Under the pieces are notes generated by a model. It was given only the letters and a program-made list of their open reading frames with translations. It was not told the origin of the DNA and did no database searches. From Atherinomorus stipes (taxonomy: Eukaryota > Chordata > Actinopteri > Atheriniformes > Atherinidae), in assembly GCA_023101725.1 (NCBI GenBank), contig JALJCO010008719.1, positions 1 through 64,000 on the forward strand: a DNA stretch of 64,000 nt, written 5' to 3'. Shown one piece after another: positions 23,601-34,663 of the stretch (position 1 is the stretch's first letter; every line of letters starts with the position of its first letter). A program made the position numbers and the translations under genes.

Positions 23601-26170
23601 GAACCGAGGGAAGGCCTGCTGGGTACGGAGTGATACGGGTGATATGGTTGGAGAGCTGGCTGTAAGCCCTCCTTCCTGATAAACACAGAAGCTCTATCTA
23701 GTAATGCGATGAAGGAGAAAAACAAGTCGACGTCCAGAACAACAAAAGATTGATTTCAGCTAGAAGATGCTTATAATGACAATAATATGCAGGTTTATGC
23801 TTAAATTTTCTCTTTAATATCACTTCAGAATAGGAGATAGAACAGAATGTACCTTCTTTATTCCCTAAATGCATATATGCATAAAAATACTCCAAGGCTG
23901 GAGGTAGTGGGAGCTTTTATTTAAAAAAAGGGGGGAAAAAAATCAAATAAAAGTGAATTGCAGCATGCACTGTTATACAAAATGTTCCCATTAAATTGTG
24001 TTTTGTTTTCATGTTTTAATGAATTTTAATGAATACCACGATGTGCGCTAATTATTGGTTTTTAATCAACATCACATAAACATGAAGAAACTTATAAAGA
24101 GTGGCTTTTAAATTCACCTGAGTTCATACAAATGCTTACATTGTTTTGCAAAGTCTACAGGTAAAGTATGGCTTACGGGGTCCCATGAAAGTATTTATGA
24201 TTTATTGGGAACTTATACGAAGGAGGGCGAGAGGCACAGCTTGGCTCTAACAGCTCAGCTTGATTGTCGGGGAGGAAAAAAAAAAGAAAAAAAAATCCTG
24301 GATTCCTTGAGCTTCCTGGGAAAAACAAGGACTTTATCAGGGAAAGTAAAAGTCACTGGGGTCTGATGAGGAACTGGAGGCAGATACTCTGCAGCCACCA
24401 GTCATCCCTGACACATGTGGTTCCTGTAAAAACAACTCCCCCACCCCCTCCCCCCAAGAACTATCCAGTCACACTGTCCACTCCACAGTAAGAGCGATAT
24501 GTGTTTTTTCCTGAGGGTGTTCCCCTTGGGTATGATGTATGCGTGACTGTGCATTTATGTGCGTGCATGTGTAAGACAGGGGCTGCTCATTAATCTAATG
24601 TCAAGGTCAACAGCATAACAATGCAACTGGTACTGATTTAGATAAGACCTGACTGGTGCTGTTTCTCAGACAGGATTTTCTACCAGTCTACTCCGACTTA
24701 GCAATTATGTGGAAAAGTCTTAATGGTTTTAATTTTTACAGGTATTTTCCTTCTGTTCTGGATCCTTTATGGAAAGACAGGGATGGCTGGAAATAAGGAG
24801 GGCAGTATGTAATGAAGGCTCAAAATGGGGCTGTTAGCTAACAGACCCACCAGGATGATCACTCAATAAACATTTTCATCTTAGTCTTTTAACTGATGCT
24901 CTAATAAAGCAGGTATTTAACCAGAATGATATAACTTTAGCCTTTTTAAAGTACTGCAAGCAGCAAACCCAGTTTGTGCCTCTTATGTATTACCATGAAG
25001 GGAAAAGTTCACCCACTCAATATACTTTAAAAAAAAAGCAGGGTTATGATGAAAGTTTCTTTTTCTTTACCTTAATTAATTAATATCTTTTAATTAATCA
25101 CCCAGACATACATTTAATCGACTCCAAACAAAGGCACTTGACCTAATATGACATCTGCTGGCCCCGAATTCAACCACTCTTGGTATGGATACACAGTCAG
25201 AACTAGAAATAGGTTTCAGTGTCTACATCATAGTTTGGCCAACCCATTACCAAGTTTATTATAGTTAACTAGAAATAATAAAAGAACGAAAACCAAAAAT
25301 GATCAAAATATTGTCGTTAACTGAGATAAAAACAGAAATGACTCGTCGTTTACATTAACAAACTGGAATCTATCAGATAAATATGACTTGATATTTGATG
25401 AGATATTTTACTGTAATTACCTATAGTAATGGAAGTAATTACCATTAGGTAATGGTAATTAATGGCAGCTGTTAGCTGCATCTAATAGGGATCCAAAAAA
25501 AAAAAAAAAAGAATTAATGGTATAAAAACAACAATATATGTTAAAAGAAAGACTCTTAATCCTATTATACCATATGTGTCATATTTGAAAGTACATACAG
25601 TTTCTGAGACCTTTTGCATCAATTTATGGTAAAAAAAAAAAAAAAAAAAAAAAACTTTGCTCAAAACCCTTTTGTACAAAATAGGATGTACCTGATTCCA
25701 GGAGGCAATAGACCACAATTTTGACATATAACACCGAAAAAAGGGACAAATGAACAATTTTTTTTTCCAGTTTGTTAAAGGGCCTAATAAAGATTTCAGA
25801 TTAAAAGTAAAAGTTTTTTTGTACAGAACAGCTTCCAGGGTGCAGAATAAATGTATTCATGTGACCCAAAAATTATTTATGGCATACAAATAATTGTTTT
25901 ATCAATTTTGATGGACCCAAAATATATCAGTATTTACATCTAATCACCATGCCAACATCATAACTTTTTTTTTTTTTTAACCTGAACCTTATTACAAGGA
26001 GTTTATATGTGCATTTACTCACCGGTAATATTTCTGTATCACTTTGAGTCCTTCAGTAGATATTATGTTGAGTTGCCTTTCAGTGTACATCCATATAACG
26101 GCAGAGATGGGGCAGCCTCTGTGTAAGGCATTACCTGCAGCAAAACCCGTTCATTTCACCAATACTTTAA
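23601..26170. other. AT-rich non-coding stretch
   Basis: No gene or element end was found. Simple sequence includes (A)24 at 25631-25654 and shorter A/T runs at about 25495-25511 and 25967-25978. Confidence 0.45.
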
Positions 26171-26173
26171 GTA

Positions 26174-26363
26174 TAATGAACGAACGAGTACTGTTGTCTT
26201 GTGAGTTGAGAAGGTCAATGTTTTCAGTTTGGTGGTGTCTGGGTAGCAAGCGGCTTTCTCAGCTGTACTGTGGCACACGTCCCCCCCCCCCCCCCCCCTA
26301 ATAATTAATGGAGAATTAATTCTGAATTCACAGGACAATAGTACTCGTTTGTTCGTTTGTTAA
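26174..26363. mobile_element. 190-bp inverted-repeat element with (C)18 core
   Basis: GAACGAACGAGTACTGTTGT near 26179 and its diverged reverse complement (ATAGTACTCGTTTGTTCGTT, near 26338) form arms of about 30 bp. A run of 18 cytosines (26281-26298) lies between them. It looks like a small non-autonomous DNA element; boundaries are approximate. Confidence 0.6.
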
Positions 26364-26404
26364 TTCTAGTTAGTTTTTGCTGTTTTCTTATTGTGCTGTG
26401 TATG

Positions 26405-27556
26405 GCACATTAAGAATTATTGCCTCCGCCAAGGAGGTAATGTTTTCGGTAGCGTTGGTTTGTCCGTCCGTCTGTCCTTCTGTCCGCCCATCCGTCCATC
26501 TCTCTGTGACTTTATGGAAAAAGTGTTGGATGGATTGACCTGAAATTTTCACCAGCTGTGTGTCTCAGCCCAAGGACAAACCCATTAAATGTTGGTGGTG
26601 ATCCAGATCACCTTCTGGATCCAGGAATGTTTTGAAGGATTCTTTATCACTGTGAGATCGGCCATGTTGGAAAGGCTGTTGATGAAGCGTGAGTGCCCCC
26701 TTGTGGCAAAAGTGTGCAGCTGTGGGACTGAGCACATGATGTCAGGATGCCGAAATGAAACTTAGGAGCAAGCAGTGAGCACGAGGAGAGAAGACTGTTG
26801 GACAGACTTCTAGCCAGGTGAAAATGGTGAACTGTGTGCGTCTGTGAAGAACTGGAAGTAAGTAGACTGTAAGTAGTTGTATTTCTGCCTGAACAGGATT
26901 TTATTTAGCCTTTAATGTTATTTAGATGATTTGCTTATTCAGAAGTGTTCCTCCATTCACCATGTGCATTTTTATGCTATTAAGCTAGCTGACCTGTTAC
27001 ATGCCAGTTACTGTAACTGTTAGCCTTGAACACATATGCATGTTTAGTCCTAAATGTAAGGAATTTATTAGTAATTAATGTCTTGAATGTGTTTATTTGC
27101 TGAAAGAATGTTCCTCATGGCTTTGTATGTCTGTGTTTATAGACCACACTCACTTCCATCCAGCATTCACCTTAACTAATTCCTCACCTGTAAGCCTGTC
27201 GTTTGTTGCATTACTGTGCTGTTGTGATAAGGAGTCACCAGTAAAGACAGTTAACTGTACAAGTGAGTCCTGTGTGTTCTGACTGACACCCCATGGTGAA
27301 CATCAAACCTCCTTACCAACGCCTAAACAGTCTTACATTAACATCACCCTAACAGGCCAAATTTTTGGAATTGTTGCATGTAACTCCATACAATGGCCCG
27401 AGTGTTTGATAAAAAATTACAAGAAAGGATCTTAATGAGTTCTACAATGTTTCGAAAGTTGATCCAGATCCAGAGAAAATACTATGATCCAGAACACACA
27501 AAAATACGGGAGTTGAGCTGCTTGGCGGAGGTCTGCGCTCTCCGAGTGCTTTTCTA
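26405..27556. repeat. dispersed repeat (CTCCGCCAAGGAGG type) split by a solo LTR
   Basis: The left part (TTGCCTCCGCCAAGGAGGTA, TTTTCGGTAGCGTTGGTTTG, then GTGATCCAGATCACC) and right part (CTTGGCGGAGGTCTGCGCTC, TCCGAGTGCTTTTCTAGTT) are the two ends of a widespread animal repeat. The parts become contiguous when the 690-bp insertion at 26665-27354 is removed. The CCTCCGCCAAG motif occurs in opposite orientation at the two ends. Confidence 0.7.
26665..27354. mobile_element. probable solo LTR, 690 bp
   Basis: The insertion begins TGTTGGAAAGG and ends CACCCTAACA, giving TG...CA ends with a short TGTTgG/CtAACA inverted repeat. It is flanked on both sides by GGCCA (26660-26664 and 27355-27359), a 5-bp duplication. 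Length, terminal dinucleotides and duplication size fit a solo LTR left by recombination between the LTRs of a Gypsy/BEL/ERV-type element. The CAGTAAAGACAG segment near the right end could be a degenerate poly(A) signal region. No internal gag or pol sequence is present. Confidence 0.7.
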
Positions 27557-28599
27557 GTTTTCACATGATACTGTAAATGATAATCAAGATAGTCTGATCT
27601 CTTTTGAACCATGTCAACTTGTCATTTCAATAAAATTCTTTCAAGAAGAACGGCAGCAGTTCATGTAATTTGTTCCCTTCGCAACTTCCTGGAATCCAAT
27701 AAGGTCGATACAATAATATCCTCCATATGATAATCAAAAATCTGCAAGAATATTATCTTCTTGACATCATAATGACATGGACACAGTTTATGTCGCAGCA
27801 AACACTCCAAGAAAATCAATTCTTCTCCTCAAAAAAGTCAAACATATTGCTTTTCTGGCTTTTGGTGTGCTTTATAGTTTCCTTTTACTGTCCCTGAGTT
27901 GAGTGGTTCTCATCAGTGTGGTGTGATGTTGTTCCCTGTCTCCTGACAAGGTACATCAGCTCCCAAGAATGAGTCAGCAAATCTCGATTTGTCTGTGAAA
28001 TTTGAGTTAATTTCCATCTAACAATTTATTGAACAAAGTGCAAAAGGATGAGGACAAATGTAATATGTAGAATGAAATGGACTGGCATTGGCTGTCTCCA
28101 TTGCACAGGTGAAATTTCAGTTTGTGCTTGAGGACAGGGTGTGACTTTGTAGACCTGAAAACACACGAGCCGAGGGAATGTGACCAGGTCACAGCGAGAA
28201 AGTGGATACCAAACGCTTAGAAGTAGCGGCATGAACTCAGCAACCTTTTTGTTGGTGATTTTCCATTCAACCCATGACACTGGGCAGAACAGGAAATACA
28301 ATGCAGTGTCAGAAAGTCATTAAATAAATTGTATACTTAGTCTTGGCAATATGGGGCTTCATCTCATGGTTTTTTCTAAATATGGGACAATTTTGGAGCC
28401 TTGAACTGGTAAACACTTCCTTTTGGAAAACTCACCACCTGTCATCACAATCTATATTCGACAAACGTCTGACTGGAAAGATGTGAAAAAGAAAGAGATC
28501 ATAAAATCATAAAAACACATCCTTTCTAATATTTAAACCTCAGTGACCCCACAGCTGGCAAAGTACATCCCAAACAGGCTTGTTTTAGAGTTAGCATCC

Positions 28600-29130
28600 T
28601 GGAGATCAGGCCCAGGGAAGAAGAGTGGACGCAGCGGATGCAGCTGAATTCAAGGTGGGTCTCTGACCCTTGGACCACCCTTTACCACAGAGACATCCAA
28701 AAGAGGAAAGCCTTTAAATATTGCTGTAAAAAAAATCTTCCAGACCATCAAGAGAAAAAAAGCACTTGCTCAGAGGTGGCAATATACAGGAGATCCATCA
28801 GAAGGAGGAGCGGGAGGAGGTGGATGGCCCTGATTGTGTACAGGAGGATTTTGAATCCTATTCTTGATTAAACTGGGAGCCAGAGCGGCTGCTGTAGGAT
28901 GGAGTGAAGTGGTGAAAGGAGGGAGGGTTGGTAATGATACAAGCGGCTGAATTCTGGACCATCTGAAGTTTATGGGGATGTTTATGAGAGAGCGCAAAGA
29001 GGAGGAAGTTGCAGTAGTTGATGCAGGAGGTGATGAGGCGAAGGAGGATAGAGGCAGTATGGGGGGTGCTGGAGGGGCGGAGACAAGAGACGTTGAGTAG
29101 ATGGAAATAAGACATAAGATAAAAAGAAAG
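28600..29130 (-). pseudogene. L2-like LINE ORF2 C-terminal relic
   Basis: The minus strand encodes SCINYCNFLLFALSHKHPHK followed by LQMVQNSAACIITNPPSFHH. This is the block after the reverse-transcriptase core in L2-type LINEs (usually a 'SRLDYCN...KLQLVQNSAAR' pattern). The frame then shifts; a second frame continues with KILLYTIRAIHLLPL-like sequence. Stops and frameshifts make it non-functional. The 5' part of ORF2 and the endonuclease domain are missing. Confidence 0.75.
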
Positions 29131-29335
29131 AACTTTTTCATCCCCATCGGAGAAATAAAAGATTTAAGATACATAGATGGTTTGGACAGGACATACAGAT
29201 ATAGTTAATAAAAGGTGGAGACTTGACTGAAATTCATTCATTCCAACGGTAGTTTGATTGTTTAATTATTGCAAAGTCTGCTTGTTGTGGGAGGAGATGA
29301 CCTTTGGATGGTGGGTCAATCAGTCTGTTCCTGCA

Positions 29336-30040
29336 CACTAAAAACTCCTGGGGCAAAAATATTGCTGGGCTAAAAAGGGACCAACCCAGAAAATTGGTTT
29401 ATTTTTTTTACCCAAATTTCATATTGAATATTTGACCCAGAAGTTGAGTTATAATGGCTACAATAGCCCTGTTTCCACCAGCTGGTCTGAGTCGGGTCGG
29501 TCCACAGTTTTTTGCATTTCCCCAAAAACTGGGATGGGTACCCTTACATCTGACCCTACCCATCCTTCTTCTTTGGTACCCTTCCGTAGGGGTAGTAATC
29601 TACAGTAACCGATCCGGACCAGAGAGGTGGAGTGTAACACATTGCAAGCCGTTGATTAGTTTTAAAAAATACATAACTTCCCGCCTGACTGGGCATAAAA
29701 ACAAAGCAGGGATGACTCCTTTGTTTCTGTCACATGTGGTGTGTTACTTTGGTTAAAAGGCGTTGCACTGCAATGATGTCACATGATCACATAGCAGCGC
29801 TATCTGGTTAATACTCCGCCATGGTAAGTGTACAGTTTGTTGTGGGGACGCAACGTGAAATCAACATATCCATACCAAAACCCACCCGACCTGGCCCAAC
29901 CCAGACTAGTGGGTGGAAACAGGGCTAATCTTGGGTTATTTCAACACAGAAAATGGGGCAACAGCCCAACAATCCAAATGTCTTGGTTGAAATAACCCAG
30001 AAATTAGTTGGTCCCTTTTTAACCCAGCAGTTTTTAGTGT
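29336..30040. mobile_element. 705-bp TIR element inserted in a LINE at TGCA
   Basis: The left end CACTAAAAACTCCTGGGG and the reverse complement of the right end, ACACTAAAAACTGCTGGGTT, are inverted termini; AAAAAGGGACCAAC follows in both arms. TGCA lies immediately outside each end (29332-29335 and 30041-30044). Joining the flanks with one TGCA restores LINE continuity, so TGCA behaves as a 4-bp duplication. Another element is nested within. Confidence 0.8.
29466..29925. mobile_element. 460-bp TIR element nested in the 705-bp element
   Basis: The left end GCCCTGTTTCCACCAGCTGG and right end TAGTGGGTGGAAACAGGGC are inverted termini. TA flanks both sides (29464-29465, 29926-29927), suggesting a 2-bp TA duplication. 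It lies wholly between the arms of the 29336-30040 element and so inserted later. No coding capacity is seen. Confidence 0.75.
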
Positions 30041-30384
30041 TGCAGGTCTTCCATGGTCTTGTGCAGGGGCTGAGAGATGTTATCCACGGTTGGAATGGAG
30101 GTATTCACCTCTCATCCACCTCCTCTGTGGAGTTCAGAGTGTAGATAGAGCGGACCCTCCTGACTTGCTTGTTTAGAGTTGTCCGGTCCCAATACATCCA
30201 CCAGCTAATCAGATCACAAAGTAAAAAGGACTGATGATGGCACCACAGTGTCATTGATGCACTCGAACACACCTCAACCTCCTGTGTAAGTAACGTTGGC
30301 TTTTCTTGCAGAGGGCCTCTGTGTTGGTGCACAGTAGTTCCAGGTTGTTGTGGAGGTGAACACAAAGGTAACTGTATGTGACAG

Positions 30385-30565
30385 CTGACGGTCCTGTTGC
30401 TATGCCTCTGATTAATCATGCAGCCTGGCTATTTGGTCAAGAGGATATCCCATTTGTTGCAAGGTACACAATGAAGGGTGCGGGCAGGATTTGATCTCCA
30501 GACTCCCAGGTGAGAGTCATGTGCGCTGACCATTCAGCCAGGACGCATCATCATTCGGGGACATA
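30385..30565 (-). repeat. tRNA-derived SINE, minus orientation
   Basis: The reverse complement has TGGCTGAATGGTCAGCGCAC (A-box region) and GAGATCAAATCCTGCC, whose GATCAAATC fits the pol III B-box consensus. The 3' body (ATGCCTCTGATTAATCATGC on the plus strand) matches the fragment at about 18408-18425. Confidence 0.75.
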
Positions 30566-30589
30566 GTGACAGGACTGTCAACTGTCACA

Positions 30590-30690
30590 CGTTGGCTGAC
30601 TGGTTGGTGCTCATGACTCTCACACAGGAATCAGGGGATCAAATCCTGCCTGGGCCCCCCTTGCGTACCTTACCACATGAGCACTATGTC
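30590..30690 (+). repeat. tRNA-derived SINE head, plus orientation
   Basis: TTGGCTGACTGGTTGGTGCT and GGGGATCAAATCCTGCCTGG give A-box-like and B-box motifs in tRNA-like spacing. It is arranged head to head with the minus-strand copy to its left and is similar to the fragment at 18463-18545. Confidence 0.7.
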
Positions 30691-30878
30691 AATGTCCTCA
30701 AAGTACAGTCCCTGGATGTTAATGGAAATGTGACTGAGTGTGTAACTTATGTATTCTAGTTGATGCCCCTCTGATATGCATTTGATGGTGATTGTATCAT
30801 CAGAGAGCTTCTGGTGAGTTGCAGGACCACAACGAGTCGATGTGCTGCAAACCACCACGGCCTACGAGCCGCACAAAA

Positions 30879-31295
30879 GCCGCTTTCAGACTTGTCATTG
30901 CAGAAAATGAGTGGTAAAGTCTGTCTCATCTTTAACTGGACTCGTCTTTTCAAACATGCCCCTTCCTTGTGGACTTATTGTATCCCGGGCGCTTTTAGAC
31001 ATCAGGAAATGTTGCCACGCTCTTCCTTCAACCCTGTCCAGAAAATTTCTTGTACGTTCAGCCAAAACTACGTGCCACATTTTTGTTCTTATGATGTGGA
31101 GAACAGCCAGTACATGTCTACTATCTCCGAGGTAAAAGATTAGAACGTATGTCCAAATGCAAGCGGTATAAAGGAGAACAGCCGGTACATGTCTACTATC
31201 TCCGAGGTAAAAGATTAGAACGTATGTCTAAATGCAAGCGGTATAAAGGACAAAGTCCGCACTATAACCACTTTCCAGCACAAGTCTGAAAAGGG
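30879..31295. mobile_element. TIR element copy 2 (family of 763-2511)
   Basis: The left end is GCCGCTTTCAGACTTGTCAT and the right end CAAGTCTGAAAAGGGG. It aligns throughout with the outer parts of the copy at 763-2511 and serves as the empty-site reference for that insertion. It carries a private 75-bp tandem duplication. Confidence 0.8.
31098..31247. repeat. 75-bp unit tandemly duplicated
   Basis: 31098-31172 and 31173-31247 are almost identical (GGAGAACAGCC, ACATGTCTACTATCTCCGAG, then GCAAGCGGTATAAA), differing at only a couple of positions. It lies inside copy 2 of the TIR element; copy 1 has the unit once. Confidence 0.9.
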
Positions 31296-31299
31296 GTAT

Positions 31300-32450
31300 A
31301 CTGTACTGTGGTCTGTTGGTGAGGCAGCCTATGGTCCACGCGGGGGTCCACACTGACTTATCCTGAATCAATTCTGTTGAAATAATAAAAAAAAATAAAG
31401 CAAGTTCTTCCCAGTACTCCCAGGGTGCTGAAAGGGAATCAGTTCAAGAGAAACATAAGTTAGCTTATGTTTTACTGTAACTTACAGAAAAGACTTACGA
31501 AATATGCAGAGAAAAGCATAAACAGGAATGATGGAGAGTCAGACTGTAAGATAAATACAGTCGTGGCTCTGAAGCTCTACTAGAGCAAACTCGGCTATTC
31601 CTGCTAATCCCTTTGAACTTTAACCAGATGCTGGGCTGCAAAAAGACGTTTTTACATGAATGATGTATCATCCGATTGTTCTAATATTACACATACACAT
31701 TCCCTCTCATACACAAATATACAGACACATACATAAAAGCGAACAATCCTTCTCCTCACATAATGAGCCCCTTTAATCAAGAACACTCTTCATGTGTAAA
31801 ATGTGGAGCTATTACCAAAATCAGGGCTAAAAACATATTGAACAAATGAAGCATGTGCCACATGCTTTCATCAACGTCTCAGTATAATGCAACCTTGTGG
31901 CTGAGTTGAACTTCACTGAATAAATCACAAAGGTTTTCTGTGTAATTTGTTGGTATTTTACATGATAGATGGAAGCCCACTGAGTAAGACTGCAGTCAAG
32001 CTCAGATGAGGAAACAGAGTGGCCCAGGTCAGGAAAAACAAACGCTGAAACCAACTCTACTGTAAAACCTATCAAAGATCTAAGTTGTGCGAATGTGTCT
32101 GTATGAATGCATGTGTGGATGTACCGCTCCACATTTCAGAAACTTCTGCCAAACACAGATCCATGTAAGGTCATTAGCCCACCTCAAGCGTTTCTGCTTT
32201 GTGTCGTAATGGCAACTTCCCAAACACTCAGCTTCTCTCTGCCAGGGCTTCCCACAACTCACACAAACATACTCCGTCTTATGTACAGTAGGCACACACA
32301 CTCGTATGCACACACACTAACGTGCAACCGGAGCACATCCTAGCTTCCATAGTGCAGGAGGCTTGGAAAAGCCCAGACACCACTCTGTAAATGATTGTTT
32401 GGTGCCCAAGATGAGGAAAAAATAATTTCAGCTGACTATCTGGAGGCTGT
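31300..32450. other. non-coding, no gene seen
   Basis: No exon-like frame or repeat terminus was recognised between the two element clusters. Short A/T-rich tracts only. Confidence 0.45.
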
Positions 32451-32451
32451 A

Positions 32452-34324
32452 CACTGCAAAAACTCAAATCTTACCAAGTATATTTTTGAAATTTCTAGTC
32501 AAAATATCTTATTATACTCAAAATAAGACAAAATCACCTAAAGAGAAACATTTCAGTGAGATGTAACTTAATATACAAATGAGACGAATGCATCTTATTT
32601 CAAGAAATCTTATCAAGAAAACTTCACTTGTCCTATTGGCAGAATTTTTTGCTTATTACAAGCCAAAAAAAAGGGGAAAAAAATGTTGTCCACTCTTAAA
32701 ATAAGTGAAAAAACGACTTTATTTTATTTTATTATTATTATTATTTTGCTTGTAATAAGCGAAAAAAATTCTGCCAAGAATAGATTTCTTGAAATAAGAT
32801 GCATTTGTCTTAAAACAAGTTTTTATATCTCATTGAAATGTTTCTCTCTAGGTCAGGGGTCGGCAACCCGCGGCTCCGGAGCCGCATGCGGCTCTTTAGT
32901 CCCTCTGTTGCGGCTCCCTGGCATTGGAAAATGAATTAATGACTATTCTACTAAAGTTTATTGTATTTTGGTTGGTTCACTTTAATAATGTGATTCTAAA
33001 AGACCAAGACAAATGTCCCCTTGAGAGACAATAAAGTTTCTTATCTTATTCTAAATTTGAAGATTATGATGATCCCTCTGAGGGATTCATGTACAGTTGC
33101 GCACTTTTCCCGAGTTCTCCGAGCACTGCAAATGCAGCACGTGAAATAAAATCCAACTTAACTATTAAAATAAAGACATAATTTATATTTTACCATTTTG
33201 CAAAGCAGCCCATTGAGTGTCAGGTGTAACAAGCAGGTAACTGCAGTGAAACAGCGAGTAACTGTCCAGCATGATGCGTCTCACAAACCTTTACGCAGCC
33301 AATCAGTGTTAATAACTGCACTTCATGCTCACGTGCCGCTATTGTGCAGCATAGCATGATACAGCCCTATTGAATCAGCAATCACGGAATTAAACATTAA
33401 AAACGGAATTAATTACAAACAAAGAATATCACTGAGTGTGGACGTGCCGCGGAGCGCTGATATTTCCTCCTGGCGCACTGTCCCACGAACGCCTCACAGC
33501 GGAGCGTCTCTGTTGCGCTGTTGCTGCAGTTCTGGCATTTAAAGTGAATAATAAACGAGCAAAAGCTTATTTGTCCTCTCCAACCCTGTCATGCTGCGCT
33601 TTGATCACTTCTCCAGCAGGTAGGCCGACGATAGAGAAGAAAAGTGTCTGATGCACTGAGCATGTTCAGCGCTGCGTGGGCAGATTCATTTGTTTTCACT
33701 GCTGACCAGATTATTTTGCGTAGCCATGTTCATATTTTGTGAAACAGTAATTTCATTTTTCGGGTAGCTTACTGCACGCGCCAGTAAAAGCATGACGGCA
33801 CAGACAGGACAGCGTGTTTGGTTTGCTGCTGGTAGATTATTAAAGCTGCGTCTTTTTCCATCCTACATAAATACAACAACTAAAATAGATTTAAAAAAAA
33901 AAGTGACCTTCAACCCGACGTCTTTTCTTTTTTTTTTAGTTTAAAATGTTTTTTTTGCTGGATGCAGAAATGTAATTTCTTTTTCTCGTTTTTATGTCAA
34001 ATGCAACACATTTAACGTTAAAGTTTTATTTAATTATCAATGTTAAAAGTCAGTTGATGCTTCAGTGTTTTCTTTATTGTAGGAAACGGGTCTAAAAGGC
34101 TGTTTGGCTGAAACGGGTTGCCGACCGGGTTATTTAAGACTTTTACATTTTTGCGGCTCCAGACAGATTTGTTTTTCGGTTTTTTGGTCCAATATGGCTC
34201 TTTGAACATTTTGGGTTGCCGACCCCTGCTCTAGGTGATTATGTCTTACAGTATATTGATTGTGATGAGATATTTTGACTAGAAATTAGAAAAATGTACT
34301 TGGTAAGATTTGAGTTTTGCAGTG
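32452..34324. mobile_element. palindromic TIR element hosting a hAT-like insertion
   Basis: The left end CACTGCAAAAACTCAAATCT and the reverse complement of the right end, CACTGCAAAACTCAAATCTT, match. TA lies outside both (32450-32451, 34325-34326). Further arm pairs include TTGGCAGAATTTTTTGCTTA versus TAAGCGAAAAAAATTCTGCC, so the original about 0.5-kb element was close to a full palindrome. The 1375-bp hAT-like element at 32854 interrupts the right arm. Confidence 0.8.
32854..34228. mobile_element. hAT-like non-autonomous element, exact 8-bp TSD
   Basis: The left end is CAGGGGTCGGCAACCCGCGG and the right end TTGGGTTGCCGACCCCTG. Both flanks carry CTCTAGGT (32846-32853 and 34229-34236), an exact 8-bp duplication. 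CAGGG-type termini with 8-bp duplications are diagnostic of the hAT superfamily. The interior (1375 bp) includes a GC-rich block at about 33440-33640 but no recognisable dimerisation or catalytic domain, so it probably depended on a transposase supplied in trans. Confidence 0.9.
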
Positions 34325-34339
34325 TAACTATTAAATCTG

Positions 34340-34495
34340 TACTGTTTTGCATGAATTGTCAATAACAGTGTTTTTGACAGAGAAAAATGCTGAATAAATG
34401 CATCGTGTATCGAAAAGTAATCATTTGAATAATCATGATTTCCATATTGAGTAAAATAAACGTGATAATGATTTTTTTCCATGATCGAGCAGTCT
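34340..34495. repeat. dispersed repeat, copy 1
   Basis: GTTTTTGACAGAG, AATGCTGAATAAATGCAT, TTTGAATAATCATGATTTCC and the closing CCATGATCGAGCAG parallel 55955-56100 in the same orientation. It looks like one end of a DNA element with a CATAATCGAGCAGCCC-type terminus, but the other end was not found. Confidence 0.7.
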
Positions 34496-34663
34496 TAGCT
34501 ATAATTGGGTTTTTCATTGTTATTGTTATTCATAGTTTTCTTTATAGTTATTGATGAAGTTTGACCTGTTGGAATAAATGCAGTTGGGAGTAAGTACTGT
34601 ATGCAGGCTTTTTTTTTTTTACTTTCCATATTCATGGCAGCCTTGCACCTGTTGATGTGTGTA

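Larger units (their letters stand above)
29220..30400 (-). pseudogene. Rex/CR1-like LINE ORF2 relic, interrupted
   Basis: In minus orientation, 30400 to 30045 reads LCVHLHNNLELLCTNTEALC then LHRRLRCVRVHQ. Other frames then give LISWWMYWDRTTLNKQVRRV and, further on, VDNISQPLHKTMEDL. The order matches the ORF2 region downstream of reverse transcriptase in Rex1/CR1-type LINEs. The same reading resumes at 29335-29220 after the 705-bp TIR element. Several frameshifts are present. An AATG-rich 3' tail lies at about 29231-29240. Confidence 0.7.

Noticed and set aside
28770..29174. Pro/Ser-rich secreted-looking protein on the minus strand
   Set aside because: It is an out-of-frame reading of the L2-like LINE relic; a neighbouring frame holds the true LINE motif.
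30594..30680. Functional tRNA gene
   Set aside because: A- and B-box-like motifs are present, but the flanks match a SINE body and no proper cloverleaf acceptor stem could be formed.
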